Shown in pieces: positions 36,109-51,370 of a stretch of 64,000 nucleotides of DNA. How positions within the stretch are numbered: position 1 is the first letter of the stretch; each line of letters starts with the position of its first letter. The stretch is taken from assembly GCF_033568475.1 (NCBI RefSeq), contig NC_133123.1:558001-622000 (forward strand), read 5' to 3'. The position numbers and the translations under genes were made by a program. The notes under the pieces are model-generated. The model did no database searches. It was not told where the DNA came from and worked only from the letters and a program-made list of their open reading frames with translations. This DNA comes from Henckelia pumila (taxonomy: Eukaryota > Streptophyta > Magnoliopsida > Lamiales > Gesneriaceae).

Positions 36109-37412
36109 CAGCTCGCTTAGCTATCAAAATCTGATTAAGACAAAAATTGCTTCTTCAAAGTTCGTTACAAGCATAGGCAAATCACAATACCATACAACAG
36201 CTAAAGAATTAACAGAGCATTTACTTAATTCTCCACCAGAACTCATCAGTGAGCAATTAATTGATTTTAGTGGCTTAGTTATTTCTCCTTTTTAAATGAG
36301 CTCCTACGCATACATTTAATGCATCCAAGAACTTACAAAAACCTCACCAGAAAAGGGGAACAATATTTCAGCTAGATTTCTTAAATAAAACCATCAATTC
36401 CAGACGCTACCAAACTCGTCAAGAACTAAAAACTAAATGACCGAGTAAACACCATAAATTCTCACAAGAAACAGGGCCATAATCTGATTTCCAAGAAGTG
36501 CCATTCGTGAAGAGTGACAAGTAAGCATATTTGTTTGGAAAGAAACAACGTTAATAAAGCTCACATTTCCAGCACACACCCTGAAACATATATCAAATTG
36601 TAATAAAACAGCAAGTAAACAAAACCCAGATGCATCTTCACTTACCAAGGCAGAGAGAGAGAGAAAAGCAATGCGCACTCCGCAAATTATGGGAAGACTG
36701 GGGAAAAGGCGTGAAAAATAAGAAAAGAGTGAGTGAGAGGGAGAGAGAGAAAAAGGGAAAGAAAAAGAACTGAGCAAATCCTCTGCTTGCTTGTGCTTTT
36801 TGAGGCTATGAATAATGAGTAGAGACGAGAATGGAGATGAGTGATTGACAAATGCATGTGGATTTTGGGCACTGGTGGGCCTCAATCCAAACAATAAATA
36901 CCAAACACATATTTTCTTAATTTCCATAATGCTTCTGTTCTTTTTTTCCAGCCGTTCACTTTCCTATGCTATTTAGATTGTCTGCAGATGAAGGGGACAA
37001 ACGTCACGTATATACCGTTGGATTATAATGACAGTTAACCCCAACTGCCTTTATTTCGCGCCTGTTTTTTTTCTTAACAATTCCCGAGTTTATTAAAGTT
37101 GAGGAGCCAAACACGGGAGGGGACCCTTTTTTCCCTTAATTTTTAGTTATTCATTAACGTAAGGAACGTAGAAATTAATATTAATTATATATCTAAAACT
37201 TAATTAGTGAGCTGAAACACAGTTGTGTTGAGTTTGAGACGACTAATTTCTTCAATTCTAGCTCAACATTAGTTGCTTAATTAAGCTTCCCTTCACCGTT
37301 ATACTGATTCGTAATTTGAAATGATGAATACATCATTATAATTTATAAGGATGAGAAATAAAAAAAATTATAATTTCAATCGATCACTGGATAAAATAAC
37401 AAAAATATCTTA
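36109..37412. other. 5' UTR/promoter of the DUF688 gene and AT-rich DNA
   Basis: On the minus strand a CT-rich leader tract (about 36650-36760, plus-strand GA repeats) is followed by CTTG|GTAAGT near 36648, a plausible leader intron reaching to just upstream of the start at 36108. The remaining DNA toward 37412 is AT-rich with no gene. Confidence 0.5.
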
Positions 37413-37813
37413 GGCACCATTTGGTTTGAGGTATGTCTGTAAGATATAAGTAATATATAGATAAATAATATAATGTAATAAAAAAATAAATAAGAAATGA
37501 TAGTTAAAATAGTATTAGATTTGATTGATAGATTATGGTTTATTTGATTTGATTGATTAAATTTTATATTAAAATGTTAAATGACTACTTTGTCTTTTTA
37601 ACAATAAATAAAATAAAAATTATATTATCTATAAAGGATAATATAGTAATTTAAGTTCAATAATTTGATTGATGTGAGGTAAATAATTAATGATTTAATT
37701 GATATAAATAAATAGTTAATATATGGATAAATAATATGATAAGAAAAACGTGACATGAGATGAGATTAGATGAGTTATATGTATATTAGTAATATGGTGA
37801 ACAGAATCATGCC
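37413..37813. repeat. Tourist-like MITE, first of a pair
   Basis: The left end GGCACCATTTGGTTTGAGG matches, imperfectly, the complement of the right end (GGCATGATTCTGTTCACC). TTA flanks both sides (37410-37412 and 37814-37816), the target site typical of PIF/Harbinger relatives. No coding capacity. Confidence 0.65.
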
Positions 37814-37838
37814 TTAAAGTATTATTTTAATTTATTTA

Positions 37839-38081
37839 GGCATTGTTTGGTTTGATATATTATTAATCTATGTATAACTTATCTCAATTAATTTCGCCTT
37901 ATTTTTGTCATATTATTTATCTATTTATTAATTAATAATTTTACATCAATTAAATCAAATAAATTATAATCTATCTATCAAATCAAATAATGTATTAATT
38001 ATTTTTTCTTATTTATTTTTAATTTACATTATATTATTTATCTATGGATTACTTATCATATCACTCAAATCAAACAGTGTC
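37839..38081. repeat. Tourist-like MITE, second of a pair
   Basis: Ends GGCATTGTTTGGTTTGATA and, reversed, GACACTGTTTGATTTGAGT; TTA target repeats at 37836-37838 and 38082-38084. It lies only 25 bp from the previous element and has similar ends, so both belong to one family. Confidence 0.7.
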
Positions 38082-38873
38082 TTAATGCACAAAGTGCGAA
38101 CATTGTAATTATGCTGAGGAACCTCGATCCGTGTGTCAAAAACTCAAATTCCTAATATTCATTCACCCGCCAAATATATTCATCAGCAAGAGCTTTTTTA
38201 TAGTAATTTTTTAATGATTTCTCTCACTTTTTTTTATCGACCGGCGCACATCTTTCAATACATAAATATTATATAAATTTCTTACATATTCATTTTCATA
38301 TATTTACAAATTTTAATTTAATTTTTGGTGCTACCAAGCAAAACACGTATTTTTCACCAATACGTTCGCATTGGATAATTGATATTTGATGGCTTGAATT
38401 TGGTATTTTTAAATATCTTTTTTGCTTATTAATTATTCCCAATAGATCCACTGTTTGTTTTGTTTTATACAAGTTGATTTTCCCCTGCCGTATCTGCAAT
38501 TTTCCCACCAGAAACAAACCATCAAATTGATTCATGGGACCGAAAAAATATCCACAACTATTATGTCTTTGTTATTAAATAATGTATTTATTCTAAACAT
38601 TTGCGATTAGAAATATTGAAAATACAATGAATGTCATTTGGTGCAATTGTGACAACTGACAATTCGGGCTAAAAGTCCCCGTAATTAATGGTGACCAAAC
38701 CAAAAGAAATGGAAAATCAGTGCTCGTGGATTTGTCGGTAATGCTTATAAAGTCAATTACGTTCAATTTCTTCTGTAAACAAAACACACCCATGTTTTGC
38801 TTTTTTGACCCTATAATAAGATCAGGTCTTTCTACCAAAAGATTAGGTCTTTTAAAAAATAATATTATATATT

Positions 38874-38874
<1 letters not shown>

Positions 38875-38969
<95 letters not shown>
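38875..38969. repeat. (AAT)n microsatellite, about 31 units
   Basis: About 95 bp of uninterrupted TAA/AAT. It creates false poly-Asn and poly-Leu reading frames on the two strands. Pure and long, so probably highly variable between individuals. Confidence 0.97.
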
Positions 38970-39769
38970 TATAAAGTGGCCCAGTAATCTTTGGAAGAGT
39001 AACAAATGGGGCGTAAAGTAAGCATGTTTGATGCCTTCCTGCATGTGAGATTTTGAAAATGTATACCAGAGCTGCTTTTCTTTGACTAATCAATCAGGAA
39101 TTAATTTATTGCGTGAGACAAATATGGTCGGGGCCACAATTTTATTTTTTATTTTTTAAAAACATAACATGCCGTGTGAAATAAAATGTTAATTTTTAAA
39201 ATTGTTGAGTGTGGTTTAAGGGGGGAAAAATTTATAAACCATTTCTCAACAAATTATAAATAACAGGTTTTTAAATTTTAAAGTATATTTATACGAGCTA
39301 ATATATATAGCTGAACAAGCGTACGAGGCTAATTCGAGATGGTCAATCTCCTGAAGATTTCAAAAACAAAAAAAGAAAGAAGAACTCGAGAATGAAGCTA
39401 GGTTGAAAAGGAAGAATGCATGTTGTAGACTTTAGTTATAAAAAATTAAAGATACAATTACTGTCTAAACCTTTAACTTTTTTATTTCAACCTATTTATT
39501 TAAGTATTTAACTTTGTAACTACACTAACTCGACTAATAGATCAATTGCCTTCTATTGGATGTTTTGCTTCTATATCTCATTTTTGCTTTTTAAATAATC
39601 ATCTTCTGCTCTCTTTTTTTTTTTCCCCATTTTTTTATATATACCGTGCCGAGTTTCTTCCACTTAACTTTCTTCGTAACTTATAAAATTTCTAAACCAA
39701 TTATAATAGTTTTATAATCTAAAAATGGGAATCTTGATTTTTTTTGTATAGATAAATAAATGTTTTTGT

Positions 39770-39995
39770 GGCATCAAAGAAGCTCTTATCTGGCTTAAAA
39801 ATTTGGACGGTTCGCATATCATCGTTGAATCTGATGTTTTTTTGGTAATTGAAACACTAAACAAATCGGAATCAAATTCATCCAGTTTAAATTTAATAGT
39901 AGAATAATGCATGTCGTACGTAAAATATTTGCTAAGGATTTATCATCTTGTCGTTTTGTTTGTGTAATGTGCATACTAAATCAACAAATCAAGTT
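39770..39995 (+). pseudogene. RNase H-like (RVT_3) relic, probably LINE-derived
   Basis: The plus strand reads GIKEALIWLKNLDGSHIIVE followed by SDVFLVIETLNKSESNSSS, the plant RNase H fold with the acidic ESD site. After a stop the next frame continues with RKIFAKDLSSCRFVCV and NQQ, the last part of the same domain. So there is one frameshift and an in-frame stop, and the reverse transcriptase part is absent. Such domains occur at the 3' end of plant L1-type LINEs and in some host genes; LINE origin is the likelier reading. Confidence 0.6.
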
Positions 39996-40547
39996 GTTCT
40001 CGGAATTTAGGGATGTTTCACGACTGCTCTGCTAGGAAGGACCGCACTCCCTTACTATAATTTTCTTATTAATTTTCTGAATTTGGTTGTGATAACATTT
40101 GTCATGGTTATTTTGAAAATAAAAAATGTATGTTTAAATTTTAATATAAAATTTGGTATTTTATATCAATAGATTCTTTTCATCAGATTATTTTGATTTA
40201 ATTAGTTCAGATTTGATAGAGCATATGAAGACAGTCATGCATTTTGTTTTGATAAACCCAAAAATTACGCACCCTTATTACGTTAACGTGTTGCTCTTGA
40301 TGAGAAATAGACACTGAATTCCAGCATGTTATGTGCGTCACATTCTGTATTTATTAAATTTTCGACTCTATTACAGTTGTCTTGTTGCGAAGGTAATCTT
40401 GGGCTTTCTTCTCAAAAACTTATATGATGTATGCATGTGGTCCAGATAAATTTGGGCCATGTCTTACGTAAACAATATGCCCATTAGCATTGTCGACTAG
40501 GTTAAGGTAAATTTTTAAATGAATTTTGGAAACTGAGCTACCTAATC

Positions 40548-41208
40548 TAGAGATGGCAATGGGTCGGGTCTAAACCCGGCCCCGCATCAAACTCGCACCG
40601 ACGGGGCGTGTCTAGACCCGCCTATGCGGGTCCACAGCGGGTCCCGGGCGGGTATCGGGTTTGGCCAAATCCGCCCCGGACCCGCCCCGACAAAGTATAT
40701 ATATATATATATATAAATTTATTAAAATATACATGTATATATATAAATATATAATATATATGCAATAATAATAGTATATAATTATATTTTTATACTAAAT
40801 AATTAATGTTTTATCCTTAATTTGAGTGTATAATATTATTGGATTGAAATGAATTTATTTTATTATGATATGTTTAGTATAAAGATGTATCATTATAATA
40901 TTTTTTGGCTAATAATTATTAATTAATTACAAATTGATACAATTTAACTTGTGAAAATATTTTTTTTTGTCTTAAATATTATCAATATATATTTGAAATT
41001 AAATTTAATGATTTTTGATAATTTTTAAAATTTTAAAATTTTTAATTTTAAAAATTTAAAATTATTTAATTTTCTGACGGGTCCAACGGGTCTAACCCGG
41101 GTTGAACCCTCCGGGTTCACGGGGCGGGGCGGGGCGGGTCCAAAGAGAGGCGGGTCGGGTCTCGGGTTTTGCTAAACCCACCCCAGACCCGCCCCGTTAC
41201 CATCCCTA
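40548..41208. mobile_element. Non-autonomous hAT-type element (661 bp)
   Basis: It starts TAGAGATGGCAATGGGTCGGG and ends as the complement of TAGGGATGGTAACGGGGCGGG. A perfect 8-bp target duplication ACCTAATC flanks it (40540-40547 and 41209-41216). The terminal 120-130 bp at each end are GC-rich (repeated gggtcgggt / acccgcccc), while the centre is strongly AT-rich. No transposase. The ends match a common plant hAT MITE pattern. Confidence 0.88.
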
Positions 41209-41606
41209 ACCTAATCTTTAATATAATATCATATATTAATTAATTGTATCAGTGATCAGTATGAATAAAATTTATTAAAATAGGTATATTCAACATGAAT
41301 TTAAATGATAATGTGGATGTTTATAGGGTCCGACAATAGTTACTAAATTTCCTGGAATTTTTTAAAAGATAAGAATAAAAGAAATTACGTTAAATTATAC
41401 TGGGAAGAAAATAATTACTTGTAACTCATAAGAATCAACATTATGTTTTTTTAACCATTATCTTAACGTAATTATTTTCAAAAAAACGTGTATAAATTTA
41501 TGCATATGGCAAAATAAATACAAATCTTGCCAGTAGTGAAGCTCATATAAAAATCGAACAGTTTGACGTAAAATTGAATGACATATGACCGATGATCCTC
41601 TGTTTT
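41209..41606. other. AT-rich DNA beyond the protease gene
   Basis: Includes the 3' flank of the minus-strand protease. Nothing else seen. Confidence 0.45.
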
Positions 41607-45708
<4,102 letters not shown>

Positions 45709-46348
45709 GAACTCCGATCTTCATTGACTGTGGTTTGGTTTCATGCCTTTGAGAGGTTGAAGAATTAAAAGTGTTAGTTACCAACCAGTCAGCTCATTCA
45801 TTAACTACTACTGAGTCACTGGCCCTTCATTAAAAAGAAAAAAGAATAGCTGATGGGGTTTTGGGTGGGAATTGGTATTATATCACATGGATTGGGTTTT
45901 TTTTGCAATTTTAGTTTATCGAATTGGTTTAAAGACCTTTTGCTGGGTTGCATGAAGAAGCCAAAAATAGCCCATCAAGATAAGATAAAGGCCGATGATC
46001 AGGCGTTATATTAGCCGGATTTATTTTTGCACTTTATTATTATTATTTTATTTTTCGAATCCGAAACCTTGTTACGGAAGAAAATTAGAATATAATTGGA
46101 GTGTTTTTGTTTATTTATTTTTTTATTGACTAAGAGTACTAATTAGGTTTTGATTGGATAAGGAGCAAAACGTGTATGATATAAATTGGTAGGTGCCATT
46201 AACCATTGAGAATTCATGGGTCCAGAATTAATGGCGCTATGAATTTACGGGACCCAATTTCTAGTTATATAAGTTATAAATAAACATGCTTAAGAAATGG
46301 GTATATAACTATATATTCCATTTCACAACATGGGTAACATTAATGTTA

Positions 46349-46698
46349 GATACCGTTTGGTTTTATGGATGAGATGTATGAGAGATGAATAGAAGTGTAA
46401 TAAAAACATGATAAAATATGAATAAACAATACATAGATATGAACAATATGTTGTTTTTGTATGTTTTTAATTTTGTAGGATTATTGTGTTTATTACTATA
46501 GAATCTCTTAATGACTCTTTTTAATTTTTACTCATCCTTCATTAATACATGGGTTGAAAGAGATTTTTCATCAAGCTCACATACAATGTCATACCGGGCC
46601 ATGAGATGACATTGAGTTAACAAAAAAAAAAAAAGAAACATGAAATGAGTAAAAATTTATGGATCATCTCACTTTCATCCAATGTACCAAGCGACATC
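46349..46698. repeat. Tourist-like MITE (350 bp)
   Basis: The left end GATACCGTTTGGTTTTATGG pairs imperfectly with the right end (reversed GATGTCGCTTGGTACATTGG); TTA target repeats at 46346-46348 and 46699-46701. No coding capacity. Confidence 0.75.
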
Positions 46699-48180
46699 TT
46701 AAAATTTTGATGTGGTATATCATGAATAGTTAGATTCACTATTAGGTAATACTCATAGAGTAGGTTAAACTCTCTCGATATATGTATACTGCAATAGGAA
46801 AATGTAAGTTTTAATTAGAAAACATATAATATTGTGTACCACCAAAAGATTTCGATATTTTTATTGAGTAATACATACATGAGATACGCTACTGTGTATC
46901 TATAGATTTCAATGATGTTCGAATTGTTTGTATATTAGTGATGGATATTGTTTGTATGTTAGTGATGGAAAAGGGAGTGTTTGATGAGTAGAATCCACAT
47001 GCTGTAGGAATTTGGATATGTGTGCTTTTATTTAGACGTGTTAATTTTTATTTATTAATTTATACATGATTGAATGCACGTGGAAGCTGCGAGGATGGTT
47101 CCTACTTTCAGGAATTCGGATTATATTCGTCTTTTCTTAACTTGAAAAGAAAACACCAAAACAACTGAAAGTTACAACTTTATCCATTTGCCTTCCTTCA
47201 CGAGGGAACCCTAGCTCCTTTCATTTAGATGAATGGCGGGGATATTGTAATTTACTACTTTAGTCTTCAGTTGATATATTTTTAGTTTTAGTATTTTAAT
47301 TTTCCAGAGTTTTATTTTAATTAAATAACTTGAATTTTTTGGTTTTGATGTAATTTAGTCTGTCGAATATTGTACGTGCGTCGACATGTAGTCAGTAGTA
47401 TATATATTGATTTCAGTCTGAGTCCCTCCAATTAACTTTTTCAATTTTGTAGAGGAGCGGGGGTTTGAACCCCAACACATCAATAAATCTTTTTTTTTTA
47501 TTGAAAACATTTATTGAGGAGTTGGGCTCCTTTCATTTTATCGAGAGGCTGGGCTTGACCTTTGAGGGGCCAGAGTCCAAGATCTAATTTTGTTGTAAAA
47601 ATTAATATTTTATTTTTGTAAAATATTTTGTTATTTTCTGTAGTATGATTTTTTTTTTTTTTTTGTTTTTGAATAAAGCTTGTAATATTTTGAGTATTTG
47701 TCATTATTTTTTAAAAAAAAAAATCATTTCCCCTTTTTATGTATGGATGAATCTTTGTTTCATTTCTGTAAGTTCCAAAGTAGAAACAGATCTCTAGATT
47801 ACTTTAAATTCCCATAAAAATGGCAATACCTACGTACGAGCGACAAATCGTCTCGTGCTCTTCATGTTTCATTTACCTATGTCAAATTGGAAACCCCCCA
47901 GGAATATCGTACTTGAATCCATTTTTATTTTCTACTTTCGGATTACAAAATTTTGTCAGTTAAATGGCCCTTTTTCTTTTGTGCTTCCAAGGTACAAAGC
48001 CTCTGTGCACATACATCCAAACGTACAACTCTCTGATGCACTACTATTGAAATCCATCGGACAACCCATGATCCCCTCAATTTCCTCCACAATATCCAAA
48101 TCTCCTTTAATAATCCATTGCTTCAATCTTACTAATCACATTGCTATCCCGGTTTTTTTTTTTTAAAAAAAAAAAAAATA

Positions 48181-48270
48181 GTTCTCTCGTGAGACGGTCT
48201 AACGATTCTTTATTCATGAAAAAATAGGTCTCTCGTGAAACGGTCTAACGATTCTTTATCCATGAGATTA
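48181..48270. repeat. Two-copy tandem repeat with 'gtgagacggtct' motif
   Basis: Two copies of about 45 bp (tctctcgtga(g/a)acggtcta then acgattctttat), followed near 48355 by gtgagactgttta. The gtgagacggtct word is common in dispersed plant repeats; the class is not determined. Confidence 0.6.
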
Positions 48271-48489
48271 GTCAACTCAACTCATATTTACAATTAAAAT
48301 TAATATTTTTAACGTAAAATATAATAATTTTTTCATTGATGATACAAATAAAGTATTTGTGAGACTGTTTACAAGAGTTTTTGTGCTAAAATTATTCTTC
48401 TTATTTTTTAATATTTATATTTTTGAAAATTATCATTTTAACCCACAAATTATACTAAATCACCCCATAGAAGTGAAAAAAAAAAAACA

Positions 48490-48520
<31 letters not shown>

Positions 48521-49459
48521 CCCAAGTTTACTCTCTGCACATATATATGAATATAACATTCTTTGACCCCTATCCCATATGGACCCTTTATCTCCATCCT
48601 CCACATGTTGCCCACTAACAACCATTAAATGGCCTGGGTCCTCATGTTGGATTAGACATTAAAATGGCAACAATTAAGCAGGATATTGTTCGAGTAACCT
48701 GCCTTGAACCGATTTAATTAGTTCCTTTTTTTTTCATCCGGTTTGAAAAGTCGGCCCACGGGGTAAGATATACATCAAATCGGTCATCTTATTATAACAA
48801 TTCTTTTTCTCCGTGTCATTTTCTTCCTTTTGAATTTCTTCACTCGGAGTTAACTCGGACGGGACTTATGGTAAAGCACATGGATTTCAACTTGGAGAAA
48901 ACTTTGATCATTTTTATAAGTGGACTAAAATTGCCGAGAATAAATTGCAAGGGCATTTCCTTTTTTAATTTTTCTTGTTTTTTGCCTAATACTTGGACTT
49001 ACTTTTTTTTTTTTAAAGGGTTGACCCCGAATGGGACCTCATTCCACATGAGTTAGAGGCTCATTGGCTCATGCGGAGGGTAAATCGAGGGATGTGCACG
49101 AGCGGCACAGACCTGAATGAGGGAGCACATGGTCCAATCCCCAGAGCATACCCCCCACAATATTTCAGCAGGAAATATGCTCCACACGAGGATCGAACTC
49201 GCAACGATGGAGAATTTCTTCCCACGTCGGCAATTTTATGATATCCCACATTGAAATATTAAACTAATAAAGAGTTAGTTATAAACTCATGAGGCAACCC
49301 CACCCAATAGGCAAGCCTTTTGGAATAGACACCTCATGAGTTTATAACCTAACATGCTGGCATGTAATGCCTTAACTCTTAACGTGTTGAATTTAGACGT
49401 CTCGTTCAACTCTTAAGAAGAAGAAAGAAAAATGAAATAATATTTTAAATATGTTTATC

Positions 49460-49740
49460 TACTAATTTGTTGAATTTTGAGTTTTTATTCACTGAGTTTT
49501 AAAGTTTAATTTTGATAAACTAACTTTTTATTTTTTTTCTTATTTTGGTTCAGTTGCTTATATAGCGCCGAAAAATACCGACGTGAAATCAGAAGATAAT
49601 GAGTTAATGACATGTTTTTGGAAATTGCCGACTTGTGAAGATGTCACATAACATATTGAACTAAAATTGTAGAAATCTAAAAGTTAGCGTATCAAAATAA
49701 AAAAAATTGAACAAATTAACGGGAAAAAATGTTTTCCCTT
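49460..49740. repeat. Degenerate foldback element
   Basis: The left half (ctaatttgttgaatttt ... gataaactaactttt ... ttttggttcagttg) is an imperfect inverted copy of the right half (caatatgttatgtg side, aaaagttagcgtatc, attgaacaaattaacggg). Boundaries are approximate and no clear target duplication was found. Confidence 0.5.
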
Positions 49741-50857
49741 AAATTAATGTCACGGTTTTTATTTTTTGAAAAACAATAAACTAGCTAGATAGCGAGAATC
49801 GTCATAGGAAAACGTTTTTATCTTGGGTTAACTAAAGAAGACAACCGACCACACACAAGTCAAAGCACTTTGAAAAGCCTAAAATTAAATCCCCGATGAT
49901 CACTTTCCAACGAAAGCCACATTCCACATGGTTTTGCTTAGGGCTCAATACGGAAATATCACTGACACTCTCAAAAGAAAAAGGTCCACTTATCCATCTC
50001 CAAAACCACAAATAATTCTAAATGTAAAAGATGAAAATATATGACAAATATAATCGACCCATTTGTTTCCCCTTCTTCACACACTACACGACTCACAAAC
50101 CCCATATATCTCATTCCTTTTCTTCTTCCCTTTAATCCACATATATATAGAGCTTTTTACCATGTCTTGCCTATCTTCCATGATACGGACAAATCGACGA
50201 CGTCTTGACAAGTGTCGCGTATCCATTCAAACACGTGTGCTCGGTCGATTGGATTAGTTGGATACACCAATCATGGAGGAACATGTGTCTCCACATAAGC
50301 CCCCAGCCCTTGGCACCCTACCCAAACATTATTGAACGTCTAAAGGTGGGGAGGGATGGGAAGAAGTGTAGGATTTAATTGATGGATCCAAAGGCAAAGT
50401 ACAAATGTGGTGCAATCATTAAATCACGCCATTGATTTTATTCCAAGGAAGTGAGAACCCAAAAGAATATAATTATACATTTTGACATCGTCAATAGTAA
50501 CCCCCTTTACATTAAAGATGATTTTCTCAAAGCAAATTTTGTTATTTGTGTAAAATAAATGTAATTTAAATGAGACTATAGTGTATGTTCTTCATAATAT
50601 TGTACGTCATCTCTATCTCTATATCTTTATTTTAAATTATAAATTTAATAAACCGAATATATATAAATAAGTGCATCAACAACTCATCAAACTCACGACT
50701 TTTGTTTTCAACCTCCCACTACTTTTTACACAAAAAATATATATAAATAAAAAAAAAATTATAAAAGAGAAGAAAAGGAAACAACCCTTTTATTTATTTT
50801 TCTCAATCTTGAAAATATTCACTTGATGAGAGAAAAAGAAGAGGGAGAGAGCTAGAA

Positions 50858-51370
50858 ATGAAAAACGCAATCAGATGCTGCATATCTTGCATTCTGCCAT
50901 GCGGGGCACTGGACGTTATCCGAATCGTGCATGCTAATGGCCGCGTCGAAGAAATCAGTGGCACTGTAAAAGCAGCTGAAATCATGAAATTGCACCCCAA
51001 ACACGTCTTAAAGAAGCCATCAAAGGCTTCGTCTTCTGATGAAGGTGTGTGCCCCAAAATCGTCGTCGTTTCTCCGGACGCCGAGCTTCAGCGTGGCAAG
51101 ATTTATTTCCTCATGCCTCTTCCTCCGGCGCCGGAGAAAACCCGATCGAAGAGGAGAAAGAAAGAGTTTTCTGATAATAACAACACTACTACGGAGAACG
51201 CTGCCGGAGCTGGCAGCAATGTTTCAGCCACAAATCTACTCATTTCCGATCGCTATTTGAGTGAGATTTTATCGGAGAAGATTTCGACGCAGAGGGATCG
51301 GCGGCGAGGCCGCGTCGGCGTGTGGAGGCCCCATTTGGAGAGCATTTCTGAGACCCTTTCTGAAGCCTGA
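50858..51370 (+). CDS. PADRE/DUF4228 domain protein
   Basis: Single exon, 170 aa, starting MKNAIRCCISCILPCG. The plant-specific DUF4228 (PADRE) family is defined by this Cys-rich N-terminus followed by a small beta-rich domain: IRIVHANGRVEEISGTVKAA, EIMKLHPKHVL, and later VVVSPDAELQRGKIYFLMPL (about 68-90). Members are often induced by pathogens and abiotic stress; the biochemical role is unknown. The MKN start lacks a Gly2, so N-myristoylation is not expected, although Cys7/Cys8/Cys11 could be acylated. The C-terminal half is basic and Asn/Thr-rich, ending in a conserved-looking GVWRPHLESISETLSEA. The leader is purine-rich (gagagaaaaagaagaggg). Intact. Confidence 0.92.
   Translation: MKNAIRCCISCILPCGALDVIRIVHANGRVEEISGTVKAAEIMKLHPKHVLKKPSKASSSDEGVCPKIVVVSPDAELQRGKIYFLMPLPPAPEKTRSKRRKKEFSDNNNTTTENAAGAGSNVSATNLLISDRYLSEILSEKISTQRDRRRGRVGVWRPHLESISETLSEA

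Larger units (their letters stand above)
38082..40547. other. Transposon-rich non-coding desert
   Basis: No gene. It contains the (AAT)n array and the RNase H relic listed separately; otherwise it is AT-rich DNA with scattered poly-T tracts. Confidence 0.5.
45709..50857. other. Long intergenic region between protease and PADRE gene
   Basis: Protease promoter, then AT-rich DNA with a Tourist-like MITE, a short tandem repeat and a foldback element listed separately. Near 49185-49215 the minus strand carries a tRNA-like B-box (GAGTTCGATCCTC), and about 49240-49350 reads like a short repetitive element (cccacattgaaatattaaac ... cctcatgagtttata) of uncertain, possibly small LTR-type, origin. A poly-A/poly-T patch lies at 48475-48516. 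TATA-like atatatataaataa near 50737-50750 probably serves the PADRE gene. No other gene seen. Confidence 0.5.

Noticed and set aside
38720-38974. ORF ending in a long poly-Asn run (and poly-Leu on the other strand)
   Set aside because: Produced by the (AAT)n microsatellite; no domain or conserved flank.
49240-49350. A small LTR-type (TRIM-like) fossil
   Set aside because: The wording 'cccacattgaaa ... ctcatgag' resembles such repeats, but no paired ends, primer site or target duplication was seen, so it is noted only in the gap description.
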